Assembly: GCA_963932545.1 (NCBI GenBank)
Contig: CAWVRH010000005.1
Coordinates: 1-64,000 of the forward strand
Length of the DNA: 64,000 nucleotides
Source of the DNA: UBA8337 sp963932545
Lineage (GTDB): Bacteria; Pseudomonadota; Alphaproteobacteria; RS24
Direction: 5' to 3'
Shown here: positions 1-7,437 of the stretch, piece by piece
Layout of the letters: every line of letters begins with the position of its first letter
How positions within the stretch are numbered: the first letter of the stretch is position 1
Program-made: the position numbers and the translations under genes
The notes under the pieces: generated by a model
What the model was told of the DNA's origin: nothing
What the model saw: the letters and a program-made list of their open reading frames with translations, nothing else
The model's database searches: none

Positions 1-621
1 CTGCAGTTTAAGTATGGCGATGAGATTGGCGAGAGCGCGGATATCTTCAAAAAATGCACCGATACAATTATTCGCCAAGTGGAAGACATTGGCCGGATGG
101 TGGATGAGTTTGCCGAGTTCGCGCGGATGCCTTTTGCGGTGATGGCCTCGTTTGATTTGAGCGATGTAATCTCGCAAGCGGTCTTGCTGCAGCGCGTCGC
201 CTTTCGCGATACTGAGTATTGCGTCACCTGTCCGGACGAAATGGAGATGTATGGGGATCGACGTCTCATCAGCCAAATGCTGACCAATATTTTAAAAAAT
301 GCGGCCGAAGCCATGGATGGCCAAGGGGGCGAAAAGAGAATTGACCTCACGGTGAGGCTTGGCTTCAGCCAAGTGGATATCACGGTTTCCGATACAGGCC
401 CAGGTTGGCCCGACGGTGAACGCTATGCCTTATTAGAACCTTACAATACATCACGCGATGCGGGCACTGGTTTGGGCCTGTCGATAGTTAAGAAAGTGAT
501 GGAAGACCACGGCGGCAAGCTAACGCTTGATGATGCGCCATGGATCTCGTCTGGCGGGACGGGCGCAAAAGTGCAGATGGAATTTCCTCTGCAACCAAAA
601 AGCCAATCTGGCAAAGGGTAA
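1..621 (+). CDS. ntrY: Nitrogen regulation sensor histidine kinase NtrY, C-terminal part
   Basis: The reading frame is open from base 1, so the 5' part lies outside the window and only the last ~206 codons are seen. They hold the end of the dimerisation helix region and the HATPase_c ATP-binding domain. Visible motifs are an N box (NILKNAAEA), a G1 box (DTGPGWP) and a G2 box (GTGLGLSIVKK). NtrY is a membrane sensor kinase that phosphorylates NtrX in response to nitrogen or redox status. The next gene is ntrX, 39 bases downstream, as in other Alphaproteobacteria, which supports NtrY over other kinases. The sensor, membrane segments and phospho-accepting His are not in the window. Confidence 0.9.
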   Translation: MQFKYGDEIGESADIFKKCTDTIIRQVEDIGRMVDEFAEFARMPFAVMASFDLSDVISQAVLLQRVAFRDTEYCVTCPDEMEMYGDRRLISQMLTNILKNAAEAMDGQGGEKRIDLTVRLGFSQVDITVSDTGPGWPDGERYALLEPYNTSRDAGTGLGLSIVKKVMEDHGGKLTLDDAPWISSGGTGAKVQMEFPLQPKSQSGKG

Positions 622-660
622 CAAAATGGCTGGGGTAGTGAAGAAACAAGAGGAATTGTA

Positions 661-2055
661 ATGTTTGGAGATGTGTTAATCGTCGATGACGAGCGGGATA
701 TTTGCGACTTGGTCGCGGGCGTTCTGGAAGATGCGGGCTATGAAGCAAGAGTGGCTTTCGATAGCGATAGTGCCCTACGGGAGATTACCAAAAGACGCCC
801 CGCCATGGTGCTTTTAGATGTTTGGCTGCAAGGCAGCCGGCTTGATGGGCTGGAAATCCTGAGTATTTTGCACGAGCGATACCCTGATTTACCGGTCGTG
901 GTAATCTCAGGTCACGGCAATATTGATACTGCCGTAACGGCCATTCGAAGTGGCGCTTACGACTATATTGAGAAGCCGTTCAAGTCAGATAAATTGCTGG
1001 TGACGGTTCGTCGTGCCATTGAATCGGCACGTTTGTTGCGCGAGAATACTGAGTTAAAACGTCGGGCTTCCGTTCAATTTGCCCTAATCGGCAATGCGAC
1101 AGCCATGGAACAACTCAGCACGAAGATTGATAAATTGGCGCAATCCAATAGTCGCGTGATGATTGTTGGGCCTTCGGGTTCGGGGAAAGAGGCGGCGGCA
1201 CATCAGTTGCATTCGCGCTCGCCGCGCTCGAGCAATAATTTCATCGGCATACATGCTGCCATGATGGAGGGCGGTGAAGAGCAAATTGACCGCTTGCTGT
1301 TTGGCTATGAAGAAGCGGAGGAGGTCGAGGCGGGCCTTATCGAGCAAGCGCACGGTGGCACTTTATATCTGGATGAGATTTGCAGCTTTCCGCAAAAACA
1401 ACAAAAAGCCATTTTGAAAATGTTGATTGAAGGCGCCATCACTCGGGTTGGCGGACAACAAAGCGTGACTATTGATGCGCGGGTTTTGTCTTCGTGTAGC
1501 GGCAATGTTGAGAAGCGCATACAAGATGGCCATATGCGAGAGGACCTATATCACCGGCTCAATGTTATGACGCTCGATGTTCCGGGCCTGAGCCAGCGGC
1601 GAGACGATATTCCGTATCTCGTGAATTATTTCATTTCGATGTTGGCGGCGCAAATGAACATGCCTTTGCGGGTTGCGGGCGATGATGTTCTGGCTGTCTT
1701 GCAATCGCATGATTGGCCGGGCAATGTTCGTCAATTGCGCCATACGGTAGAGCATATGATGCTGACCAGTCACGCTACAGGCAGTGAAAACCTGACCTTA
1801 GATCATCTACCCAAAGAGATTGTGTCGGACACCGATGTGGCAGAGAACGTGGGGCAACAGCGCCATATTATGTCACTGCCTTTGCGCGATGCTCGGGAGT
1901 GTTTTGAGCATGATTATCTGGTTGCGCAGATCGAACGCTTCTCTGGCAATGTGTCTAGAACGGCTGAGTTCATCGGCATGGAACGTTCTGCCTTGCACCG
2001 CAAAATGAAATCTCTTGGTATTTCGGGGGGTAATCATGCTAAAAGCCACGTATAG
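661..2055 (+). CDS. ntrX: Response regulator NtrX (NtrC family)
   Basis: 464 residues in three domains: receiver (about 1-120, acidic pair D9-D10, phospho-acceptor D53), AAA+ domain (about 140-370, Walker A GPSGSGKE near 170, Walker B GGTLYLDEI near 235) and a Fis-type helix-turn-helix at the C terminus (NVSRTAEFIG...HRKMKSLGI). It is the partner of NtrY. In the AAA+ domain the stretch between LFGYEEAEEV and the Walker B motif has no GAFTGA loop, the element NtrC-type activators use to touch sigma-54. Lack of this loop is known for NtrX of some Alphaproteobacteria, so it may not act as a classical sigma-54 activator. The ATG start is preceded by AGAGGAATTGTA. Confidence 0.93.
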   Translation: MFGDVLIVDDERDICDLVAGVLEDAGYEARVAFDSDSALREITKRRPAMVLLDVWLQGSRLDGLEILSILHERYPDLPVVVISGHGNIDTAVTAIRSGAYDYIEKPFKSDKLLVTVRRAIESARLLRENTELKRRASVQFALIGNATAMEQLSTKIDKLAQSNSRVMIVGPSGSGKEAAAHQLHSRSPRSSNNFIGIHAAMMEGGEEQIDRLLFGYEEAEEVEAGLIEQAHGGTLYLDEICSFPQKQQKAILKMLIEGAITRVGGQQSVTIDARVLSSCSGNVEKRIQDGHMREDLYHRLNVMTLDVPGLSQRRDDIPYLVNYFISMLAAQMNMPLRVAGDDVLAVLQSHDWPGNVRQLRHTVEHMMLTSHATGSENLTLDHLPKEIVSDTDVAENVGQQRHIMSLPLRDARECFEHDYLVAQIERFSGNVSRTAEFIGMERSALHRKMKSLGISGGNHAKSHV

Positions 2056-2077
2056 ATAGCGAAAGCTATTCATACGT
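2048..2077 (+). other. Intercistronic hairpin with GAAA tetraloop between ntrX and trkA
   Basis: Arms at 2048-2060 and 2065-2077 pair over 13 positions with one A-C mismatch and one G-T wobble, closed by a GAAA (GNRA) tetraloop. The left arm contains the ntrX stop codon. No T-run follows, so it is not a simple terminator. The trkA ribosome site (GAGGTAAAGG) lies just downstream and is free. It could be an mRNA processing or stability element between two differently expressed cistrons; that role is inferred. Confidence 0.5.
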
Positions 2078-2093
2078 AGCGAGGTAAAGGCGC

Positions 2094-3467
2094 ATGAAAG
2101 TCATTGTGTGTGGGGCCGGACAGGTCGGATTTGGCATTGCTCGCCATTTGGCCGGAGAAGGCAATGACGTCACGGTTGTCGACCGTGAAGCGTCTTTGAT
2201 GCAGCGGATTACGGATACGCTCGACGTGCGACCCATTTTGGGCCACGGCGGCCATCCCGATGTTCTCGAACAGGCCGGCGCGGCGGACGCCGATGTCCTG
2301 ATTGCGGTTACCGCTTCCGATGAAGTGAATATGGTGACCTGCCAAGTTGCGAAAACTATTTTTAATGTTGGCAAAACCATCGCGCGGGTTCGCGATAGTG
2401 ATTATTTGCATAAGCGTTGGGCGCGGTTGTTTGCCGATGAGGCCATTCCCGTCGACGTGATTATTTCTCCAGAAACTGAAGTGGCCGAAGCGGTGTTGCG
2501 TCGTTTGGCTTTACCGGGCGCGTTCGATAGCGCTAGCTTTGTAAATGGTAAGGCCGAAATGATTGGCGTGAGCCTTGAGGAAGATTGCCCTGTTGTCGAT
2601 ACGCCGCTCAACCAATTGACGGGCTTATTTCCGGATTTGCGAGCCATTGTGGTGGGTATTCGTCGGGGCAAGCGCGTCTATGTGCCAGACTTCGACGACA
2701 CTATGCAGGTTGGCGATGAAGCCTTTTTGGTGACCGCCAATGATGATACCGAGCGGACGTTGAAAATTTTTGGCCATGAAGAACGTGAAGCTCGCCGAAT
2801 TATTTTGGTTGGCGGCGGCAACATTGGCTATCAAGTGGCGCGAACCCTAGACGCTCAAACGGGACGCTATGCGTTAAGCCTCATCGAGAGCGATGAGGAC
2901 CGCGCGCGTTCTGTAGCCGAGAAAATGCAACGCTCGATTGTTTTGCGGGGCAGTGGGCTGTCGCCGGATATTTTGGCCGAGGCGGGCGTGCGCGAAGCTG
3001 ACCTTGTATTGGCCTTAACCAATGATGACCAAGTAAATGTGCTGACCACGATGTTGGCCTTGCAAGAGGGCTGCAGTCGCGGCTTGTGCTTGATTAATGA
3101 CAATAGTTTTCAAAACCTAGCTGGCCAGTTTGGCATGGAAGTCGCCATTAATCCCCGCGCCATTACGGTGTCTTCGGTTTTGGGGCATGTGCGCCTTGGA
3201 AATGTGGTGCGGGTGCATGCGGTTGGCGATGAGTCGGCCGAAGTTTTAGAAGCTAAGATTGTCGATGGATCGCCGGTCAACGGATCGAAATTACGCGATA
3301 TTGAATTTGGCGATAAATTGCGCGTCGGCGCGGTTTGGCGCAAAGGCGAATTACTCATGCCGCGTGGCGGCTTGGAGCTGAAATCTGGAGACCATGTGGT
3401 GATGTTTGTATTGGCCGATGGCGTAGAACAGTTCGAAAGCCTGCTGCGAGGCAAAGAAAAGGCCTAA
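2094..3467 (+). CDS. trkA: Trk potassium uptake system peripheral subunit TrkA
   Basis: 457 residues with two tandem Rossmann RCK modules. The first begins with GAGQVGFGIARHL and the second, near residue 235, with GGGNIGYQVARTL; each is followed by a TrkA-C domain. TrkA is the cytoplasmic NAD(H)/nucleotide-binding regulator that gates the TrkH potassium channel. The ATG is preceded by GAGGTAAAGGCGC. trkH starts 3 bases after the stop, so the two are translated together. Placement after ntrX is usual in Alphaproteobacteria. The length is typical. Confidence 0.95.
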   Translation: MKVIVCGAGQVGFGIARHLAGEGNDVTVVDREASLMQRITDTLDVRPILGHGGHPDVLEQAGAADADVLIAVTASDEVNMVTCQVAKTIFNVGKTIARVRDSDYLHKRWARLFADEAIPVDVIISPETEVAEAVLRRLALPGAFDSASFVNGKAEMIGVSLEEDCPVVDTPLNQLTGLFPDLRAIVVGIRRGKRVYVPDFDDTMQVGDEAFLVTANDDTERTLKIFGHEEREARRIILVGGGNIGYQVARTLDAQTGRYALSLIESDEDRARSVAEKMQRSIVLRGSGLSPDILAEAGVREADLVLALTNDDQVNVLTTMLALQEGCSRGLCLINDNSFQNLAGQFGMEVAINPRAITVSSVLGHVRLGNVVRVHAVGDESAEVLEAKIVDGSPVNGSKLRDIEFGDKLRVGAVWRKGELLMPRGGLELKSGDHVVMFVLADGVEQFESLLRGKEKA

Positions 3468-3470
3468 TTG

Positions 3471-4916
3471 ATGCGCCTCGGAGCCATTCTATTCACCCTC
3501 GGCTATGGCGGCTGCATGATTGCGGGCCTGATGGTGTTGCCCTGGATTGCCTCTTTGTTTGATCCAAGTTTTCGCCATACCGGAAATTTTACCATTGCTT
3601 TGATGCTGACCAGTTTTGCATCGGGGGCTTTGTTACTGTCGAGTTATGACAATCGCCGCCAACGCGCGCGCAGCATTGAGTTGCTCCTCATCATGGTTTT
3701 GTTCTGGACTATTTTACCTTTTTTGGCGGCCTTACCGTTTATTGGGTCAAGCCAAATTGGCTCGATGTTGCCTGCCTATTTCGAGGCAGTGTCTGCGTTG
3801 ACGACATCTGGCGCTACGGTTTTGACCGTGCCGGAGGCGGAAGGCGCGTCGATTTTATTATGGCGCGCTTTGTTGAGTTGGCTTGGCGGCCTTTGGACAT
3901 TGGTTTTTGTCGTTGCCGTTTTGGCGCCGTTTGGCATTGGAGGCATTACGCTGGCGGGGAGCCCGTTATTGCAACACGATGAAGACGCCCATCTGACCTC
4001 TCGATTGGGACGCCCGTTACGCCTTATTTTCCCAATCTATGGCAGTTTTACGCTGATTGGTTTTTTAGCCATGTGGAGCTTTGGTGTGCCAGCGTTTGAG
4101 GCCATTTGCCTTAGTTTGTCGGCTATCTCGACCAGTGGCATGGTGGTTCATAGCGAAAGTCTCGTGACTTTTATTCCGGTGGGCGCGCAATTTATTATGG
4201 CGGGTATCAGTTTCATAGGCTCCGTGAGCATACCCCTATTGTTGCTTTTTACCGTGGGCAGGCGAGTTGTGATGGCTTTGCGAGATACGGAACTGCGTAC
4301 CTATGTGGCCATGATTTTGGGCTATGCCGCCGTCTCGTTTTTTGCACTTCCCAATGACGGGCCATGGGTGAGTGTTCTCTTGCAATCGATTTCGCTTCAT
4401 AGCACGGCAGGGTTTAACTTTTTGCCAGAAGGGCAACTCAGCCAATGGCCGGTTGTTTGGACGATGGTGCCCCTGATTATCGGTGGTATGGCGCTGTCGA
4501 CGGCAGGCGGGCTGAAGGTTATGCGGGCGATTATTTTGGCCAAGGACTTGGGCAGTGAGGTGGGCAAAATGGCGTATCCGTCTTCCGTCCATCCATTGCG
4601 ACTAGAAGGGCGCCGCCTCGAAGACGGAGATTTTACGGCCGCTTGGGCCTACACGGCGGTGTTTATTTTATTCGTAACCCTTGGGATTTTATTGCTGGGG
4701 TTATTTGGGGTGACCTTAGCTGACGCTTGGCCTTTGGTTTTGGGGGCCTTGTCGAACAGTTTGGCGGTGACACAACATTTGAATATGCCGCTTGGTTTTG
4801 GCGCCATGAATGACGCTTTGCAAATCATTATCGCGCTGTTAATGATTGCGGGACGCATGGAATTATTAGTTCTGATGGTCTTATTTACGTCATCTTTCTG
4901 GCGCCATATGCGCTGA
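3471..4916 (+). CDS. trkH: Trk potassium uptake system channel subunit TrkH
   Basis: 481 residues, highly hydrophobic, with the repeated membrane-pore-membrane plan of the Trk/Ktr/HKT superfamily. Pore-loop signatures are visible: ALTTSGATVL (loop 1), SAISTSGMVVH (loop 2), SLHSTAGFNFLP (loop 3), and a fourth, degenerate one (GALSNSLAVTQHL), where the filter glycine is replaced. It forms the inner-membrane K+ pathway gated by TrkA, encoded just upstream. A TTG at 3468 directly precedes the ATG at 3471; the ATG is preferred. The A/G-rich end of trkA supplies the ribosome site. Confidence 0.93.
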   Translation: MRLGAILFTLGYGGCMIAGLMVLPWIASLFDPSFRHTGNFTIALMLTSFASGALLLSSYDNRRQRARSIELLLIMVLFWTILPFLAALPFIGSSQIGSMLPAYFEAVSALTTSGATVLTVPEAEGASILLWRALLSWLGGLWTLVFVVAVLAPFGIGGITLAGSPLLQHDEDAHLTSRLGRPLRLIFPIYGSFTLIGFLAMWSFGVPAFEAICLSLSAISTSGMVVHSESLVTFIPVGAQFIMAGISFIGSVSIPLLLLFTVGRRVVMALRDTELRTYVAMILGYAAVSFFALPNDGPWVSVLLQSISLHSTAGFNFLPEGQLSQWPVVWTMVPLIIGGMALSTAGGLKVMRAIILAKDLGSEVGKMAYPSSVHPLRLEGRRLEDGDFTAAWAYTAVFILFVTLGILLLGLFGVTLADAWPLVLGALSNSLAVTQHLNMPLGFGAMNDALQIIIALLMIAGRMELLVLMVLFTSSFWRHMR

Positions 4917-4936
4917 AATTAGCTGATAGGAAATCG

Positions 4937-5782
4937 ATGAGCCGCATTGCATATATTGATGGTTGTTACCAACCGCTAAACTGGCCTGGCATTATGGTCG
5001 AGGATCGAGGCTATCAATTCGCCGACGGTGTTTATGAAGTGTGCAGTCTACGCGATGGAAAACTGCTCGACGAAGAACGCCATCTAGACCGTTTGGACTA
5101 CTCTTTGCGCGAATTATCTATTGCTGAACCAATGTCTCGGCCGGCGATGAAACTGGTGATGCGCGAAGTTGTTCGCCGCAACCGGTTACGCAATGCGATT
5201 CTATACATTCAAGTGTCGCGCGGAGTGGCACCCAGAGAGCACAGTTTCGCAGAAAACCTAAAGTCAGTTCTCGTAATGACTGTGCGGCCCCTGTCGCCAG
5301 CTAAGCGTGAAGCGGTGCGCCGAGACGGAATTGACGTCATCAGTGTGCCCGACCAACGCTGGGCGCGCTGCGATATTAAATCGATTAGCTTGCTGCCGAA
5401 TGTTTTGGCTCGTCAAAAAGCGCAGAACGCAAAGGTGCAGGAAGCTTGGCAATTAGACGAGCAGGGGATGGTTACCGAAGGTGCCGCGACCAATGCTTGG
5501 ATCGTCGATAGCGAGGGCTTTCTGCGGACGCGCCCAGCTGGAGGCGAGATTTTGAACGGTATCGTTCGGCAAATCTTGCTGCAATGCGCCAGTGAGGCAG
5601 GACTGCAATTGAAAGAAAAAGCCTTTTCTTTGGACGAAGCTAAAGCCGCCAAAGAAGCTTTTTCGACCGCCTCCACAATGGCCGTGTTTCCTGTGGTGTC
5701 TATTGATGGAAATAAAATTGGAAATGGCCGGCCAGGGCCTATCGCGCAAAGCCTCGCAGCGGCTTATGATTTGGTTAATTAG
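4937..5782 (+). CDS. dat: D-amino-acid aminotransferase (PLP fold type IV)
   Basis: 281 residues, class IV aminotransferase. The PLP lysine lies in CDIKSISLLPNVLAR, the fold-type IV signature, and the phosphate-binding region in VTEGAATNAWIV. It interconverts D-alanine and D-glutamate with their keto acids and so feeds peptidoglycan precursors. A branched-chain aminotransferase or aminodeoxychorismate lyase are alternatives in the same fold. The order trk-dat-hfq is the usual alphaproteobacterial one and favours Dat. The ATG is preceded by AGGAAATCG, 20 bases after trkH. Confidence 0.85.
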   Translation: MSRIAYIDGCYQPLNWPGIMVEDRGYQFADGVYEVCSLRDGKLLDEERHLDRLDYSLRELSIAEPMSRPAMKLVMREVVRRNRLRNAILYIQVSRGVAPREHSFAENLKSVLVMTVRPLSPAKREAVRRDGIDVISVPDQRWARCDIKSISLLPNVLARQKAQNAKVQEAWQLDEQGMVTEGAATNAWIVDSEGFLRTRPAGGEILNGIVRQILLQCASEAGLQLKEKAFSLDEAKAAKEAFSTASTMAVFPVVSIDGNKIGNGRPGPIAQSLAAAYDLVN

Positions 5783-5798
5783 GGCATAGCTGTAAAAA

Positions 5799-5838
5799 TT
5801 GAAAAAAGTTTTGGTTTCTAGTTAAAGTTGTGTAGACT
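5799..5838 (+). promoter_or_regulatory. Candidate promoter region upstream of hfq
   Basis: The 146-base gap between dat and hfq is AT-rich and has overlapping weak hexamers: TTGAAA at 5799 with TTAAAG 17 bases on, and TTGGTT at 5811 with TAGACT at 5833 (16-base spacer). Neither pair is strong. Independent transcription of hfq is plausible because the gap is long compared with the rest of this gene run. Confidence 0.25.
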
Positions 5839-5928
5839 CAACCTTGTAAAAGTTCACGAGTATGAGAACCCGTGTAAAATAAGTAATAGGTTAAAGTCTC
5901 AGTAACCGCAGAAAATTTGGGTAAACCA

Positions 5929-6156
5929 ATGTCTTCAGATAAAGACTCTCTTGAAGCCTCGTTCTTGGATCATGTTTGTGAGCAAAAGCTTGCACTGACT
6001 ATTTTCCTAGTCAACGGCGTTAAACTTCAGGGCACAATCACTTGGGTAGATGCAACGTCGATGTTGCTGAGCCGAGATGGTCATTCGCAGCTGGTATATA
6101 AGCACGCGATTTCCACCATTATGCCAAACAGTCCGGTTGAAATTTCTGTCGCTTAA
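5929..6156 (+). CDS. hfq: RNA chaperone Hfq (divergent rim and proximal face)
   Basis: 75 residues from ATG 5929; an upstream in-frame TTG at 5917 is less likely. Sm1 (TIFLVNGVKLQG) and Sm2 (QLVYKHAISTIMP) are clear, so the fold and the Lys-His pair (YKHA) are kept. Hfq hexamers pair small RNAs with mRNAs. Aligned with E. coli Hfq, several functional positions differ: rim R16-R17 are Cys-Glu, Q8 is Glu, and proximal-pocket Q41 and F42 are Ala and Thr (VDAT in place of FDQF). Other Alphaproteobacteria usually keep a basic rim and the FDNF stretch. hflX, which often follows hfq, is absent here; convergent mazG starts 3 bases after the stop. Confidence 0.93.
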   Translation: MSSDKDSLEASFLDHVCEQKLALTIFLVNGVKLQGTITWVDATSMLLSRDGHSQLVYKHAISTIMPNSPVEISVA

Positions 6157-6159
6157 AGG

Positions 6160-6972
6160 CTAATCGTCTTTACGCTCAGCCGCTTTCGCGCGCTGCCAGA
6201 AGCTTTCTAAATCGTCGAGTGAAAAATCACTCATATCCGTGCTTTGCGCTCGGGCTTGTTGCTCGACCTGTTGAAAGCGGCGGCTGAATTTTGCATTGCC
6301 ACGACGCAAGGCTGTCTCCGGATCGAGCTTTAAATGGCGCGCGATATTGGCCACCACAAACAGGACATCGCCCAGCTCATCTTCGATGGCATCGGCGTCT
6401 TTCAGCGCCATGGCTTCGCGCAACTCGCTAATTTCTTCCCCTAATTTGTCGAATATCGGCTCGGGTTCCGTCCAATCGAACCCGATGCGGGCGGCGCGTT
6501 TTTGCAGCTTTACAGCGCGTGTCATAGCGGGAAGGGCCATCGGCACGTCGTCTAGGAGGCTAGGGGACGTCGCCTCCATCGTGTCGGATTTCGCGGCGCG
6601 TTCTTGCGCCTTAATATCGTCCCAGTTTTGTTTCACCTGCTCGGAGGTGACTTCGGCTTTCGCCCCGAATACATGGGGGTGGCGCCGCTCCATTTTATCG
6701 GCAATGGCGTTGACCACATCGTCGAAGGTAAAGGTTTTGGCTTCTTCGGCCATGCGGGCATGAAATACAACTTGCAGCAATAAATCGCCAAGCTCATCAC
6801 GCAGCTGCTCCATGTCGCCGGTTTCAATCGCGTCGACCACTTCATAGGCTTCTTCGAGCGCGTAAGGGGCGATGGATTTAAAGTCTTGCTTCAAGTCCCA
6901 CGGACAACCGGTGTCCGGGTCGCGGAGCGCTGCCATGATGTCCAGAATACGTTGGATAGAAGATTGGGGCAC
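6160..6972 (-). CDS. mazG: Nucleoside triphosphate pyrophosphohydrolase MazG
   Basis: 270 residues with two MazG all-alpha domains: an N-terminal one with GCPWDLKQ, EEAYEVVDAIE and DELGDLLLQVVFHARMAEE, and a C-terminal one with EEISELREA and DELGDVLFVVANIARHL. The Glu/Asp residues bind Mg2+. It hydrolyses NTPs to NMP and pyrophosphate, cleaning the nucleotide pool. The start is GTG, preceded by GAGG at a good distance. It converges on hfq with a 3-base gap. Length and two-domain layout match the family. Confidence 0.93.
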   Translation of the reverse strand: MPQSSIQRILDIMAALRDPDTGCPWDLKQDFKSIAPYALEEAYEVVDAIETGDMEQLRDELGDLLLQVVFHARMAEEAKTFTFDDVVNAIADKMERRHPHVFGAKAEVTSEQVKQNWDDIKAQERAAKSDTMEATSPSLLDDVPMALPAMTRAVKLQKRAARIGFDWTEPEPIFDKLGEEISELREAMALKDADAIEDELGDVLFVVANIARHLKLDPETALRRGNAKFSRRFQQVEQQARAQSTDMSDFSLDDLESFWQRAKAAERKDD

Positions 6973-7036
6973 ACAGATAACCTCGGATAGAAAAGATGGT
7001 TCAAGTTCATACGATTCTGGAGACGCAGAAACAAAT

Positions 7037-7067
7037 GGGGCGACCTCGATATGCTCAAAGCCGCCCC
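7037..7067 (-). terminator. Probable terminator between pilin-like cassette and mazG
   Basis: On the minus strand GGGGCGGC (7067-7060) pairs with GTCGCCCC (7044-7037): six GC pairs, one G-T wobble and one more pair, with a 15-base loop. ATTTGTTT follows. On the plus strand the same stem is followed by TTGTTTTATT. It would isolate the cassette upstream from mazG downstream. Confidence 0.5.
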
Positions 7068-7106
7068 TTGTTTTATTCGCATAATAAATATTATGACAAG
7101 TAATAA

Positions 7107-7421
7107 CTACTGGTGTGTTACAGAGCCGTCCACAACGGTAATTTGTCCAGATGTCAGGTTATCGCAACTTTGGCCATTAACAGCTGACACCGTACGGTCG
7201 CTGTTACTTAAGGTATGAACCCCAGTAATAGAAACGCCCTCAAGCTTAACCACTGCCGATGAGCTTAGTGTGCTAGCGGTATCTACCGTAACGGATATGG
7301 CTGCAGTGCTCGTAGACGTATCAACCGTACATGTTGGTTGCGACGCTATCGAAGCGGCTGCGGGTCCCGTTAACGCGAAAGTGAAAATTAAACAGATAGG
7401 TTGGAATTTAAGATTAATCAT
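7107..7421 (-). CDS. Small secreted protein of unknown function
   Basis: 104 residues from ATG 7421, chosen because CCAGGAG lies 9 bases upstream; an in-frame upstream extension would overlap the previous gene. Residues 1-24 are a Sec signal peptide (hydrophobic core ICLIFTFALTG, then PAAAS). The mature part is rich in Ser, Thr and Val, has two cysteines, and looks like short beta strands (ISVTVDT, VVKLEGVSITGV, GQITVVDGSV). I do not recognise the family. It starts 16 bases after the 860-residue gene, so it is probably translationally coupled and may be a partner or second subunit of that protein. Confidence 0.65.
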   Translation of the reverse strand: MINLKFQPICLIFTFALTGPAAASIASQPTCTVDTSTSTAAISVTVDTASTLSSSAVVKLEGVSITGVHTLSNSDRTVSAVNGQSCDNLTSGQITVVDGSVTHQ

Positions 7422-7437
7422 AAAAAGGCTCCTGGTT

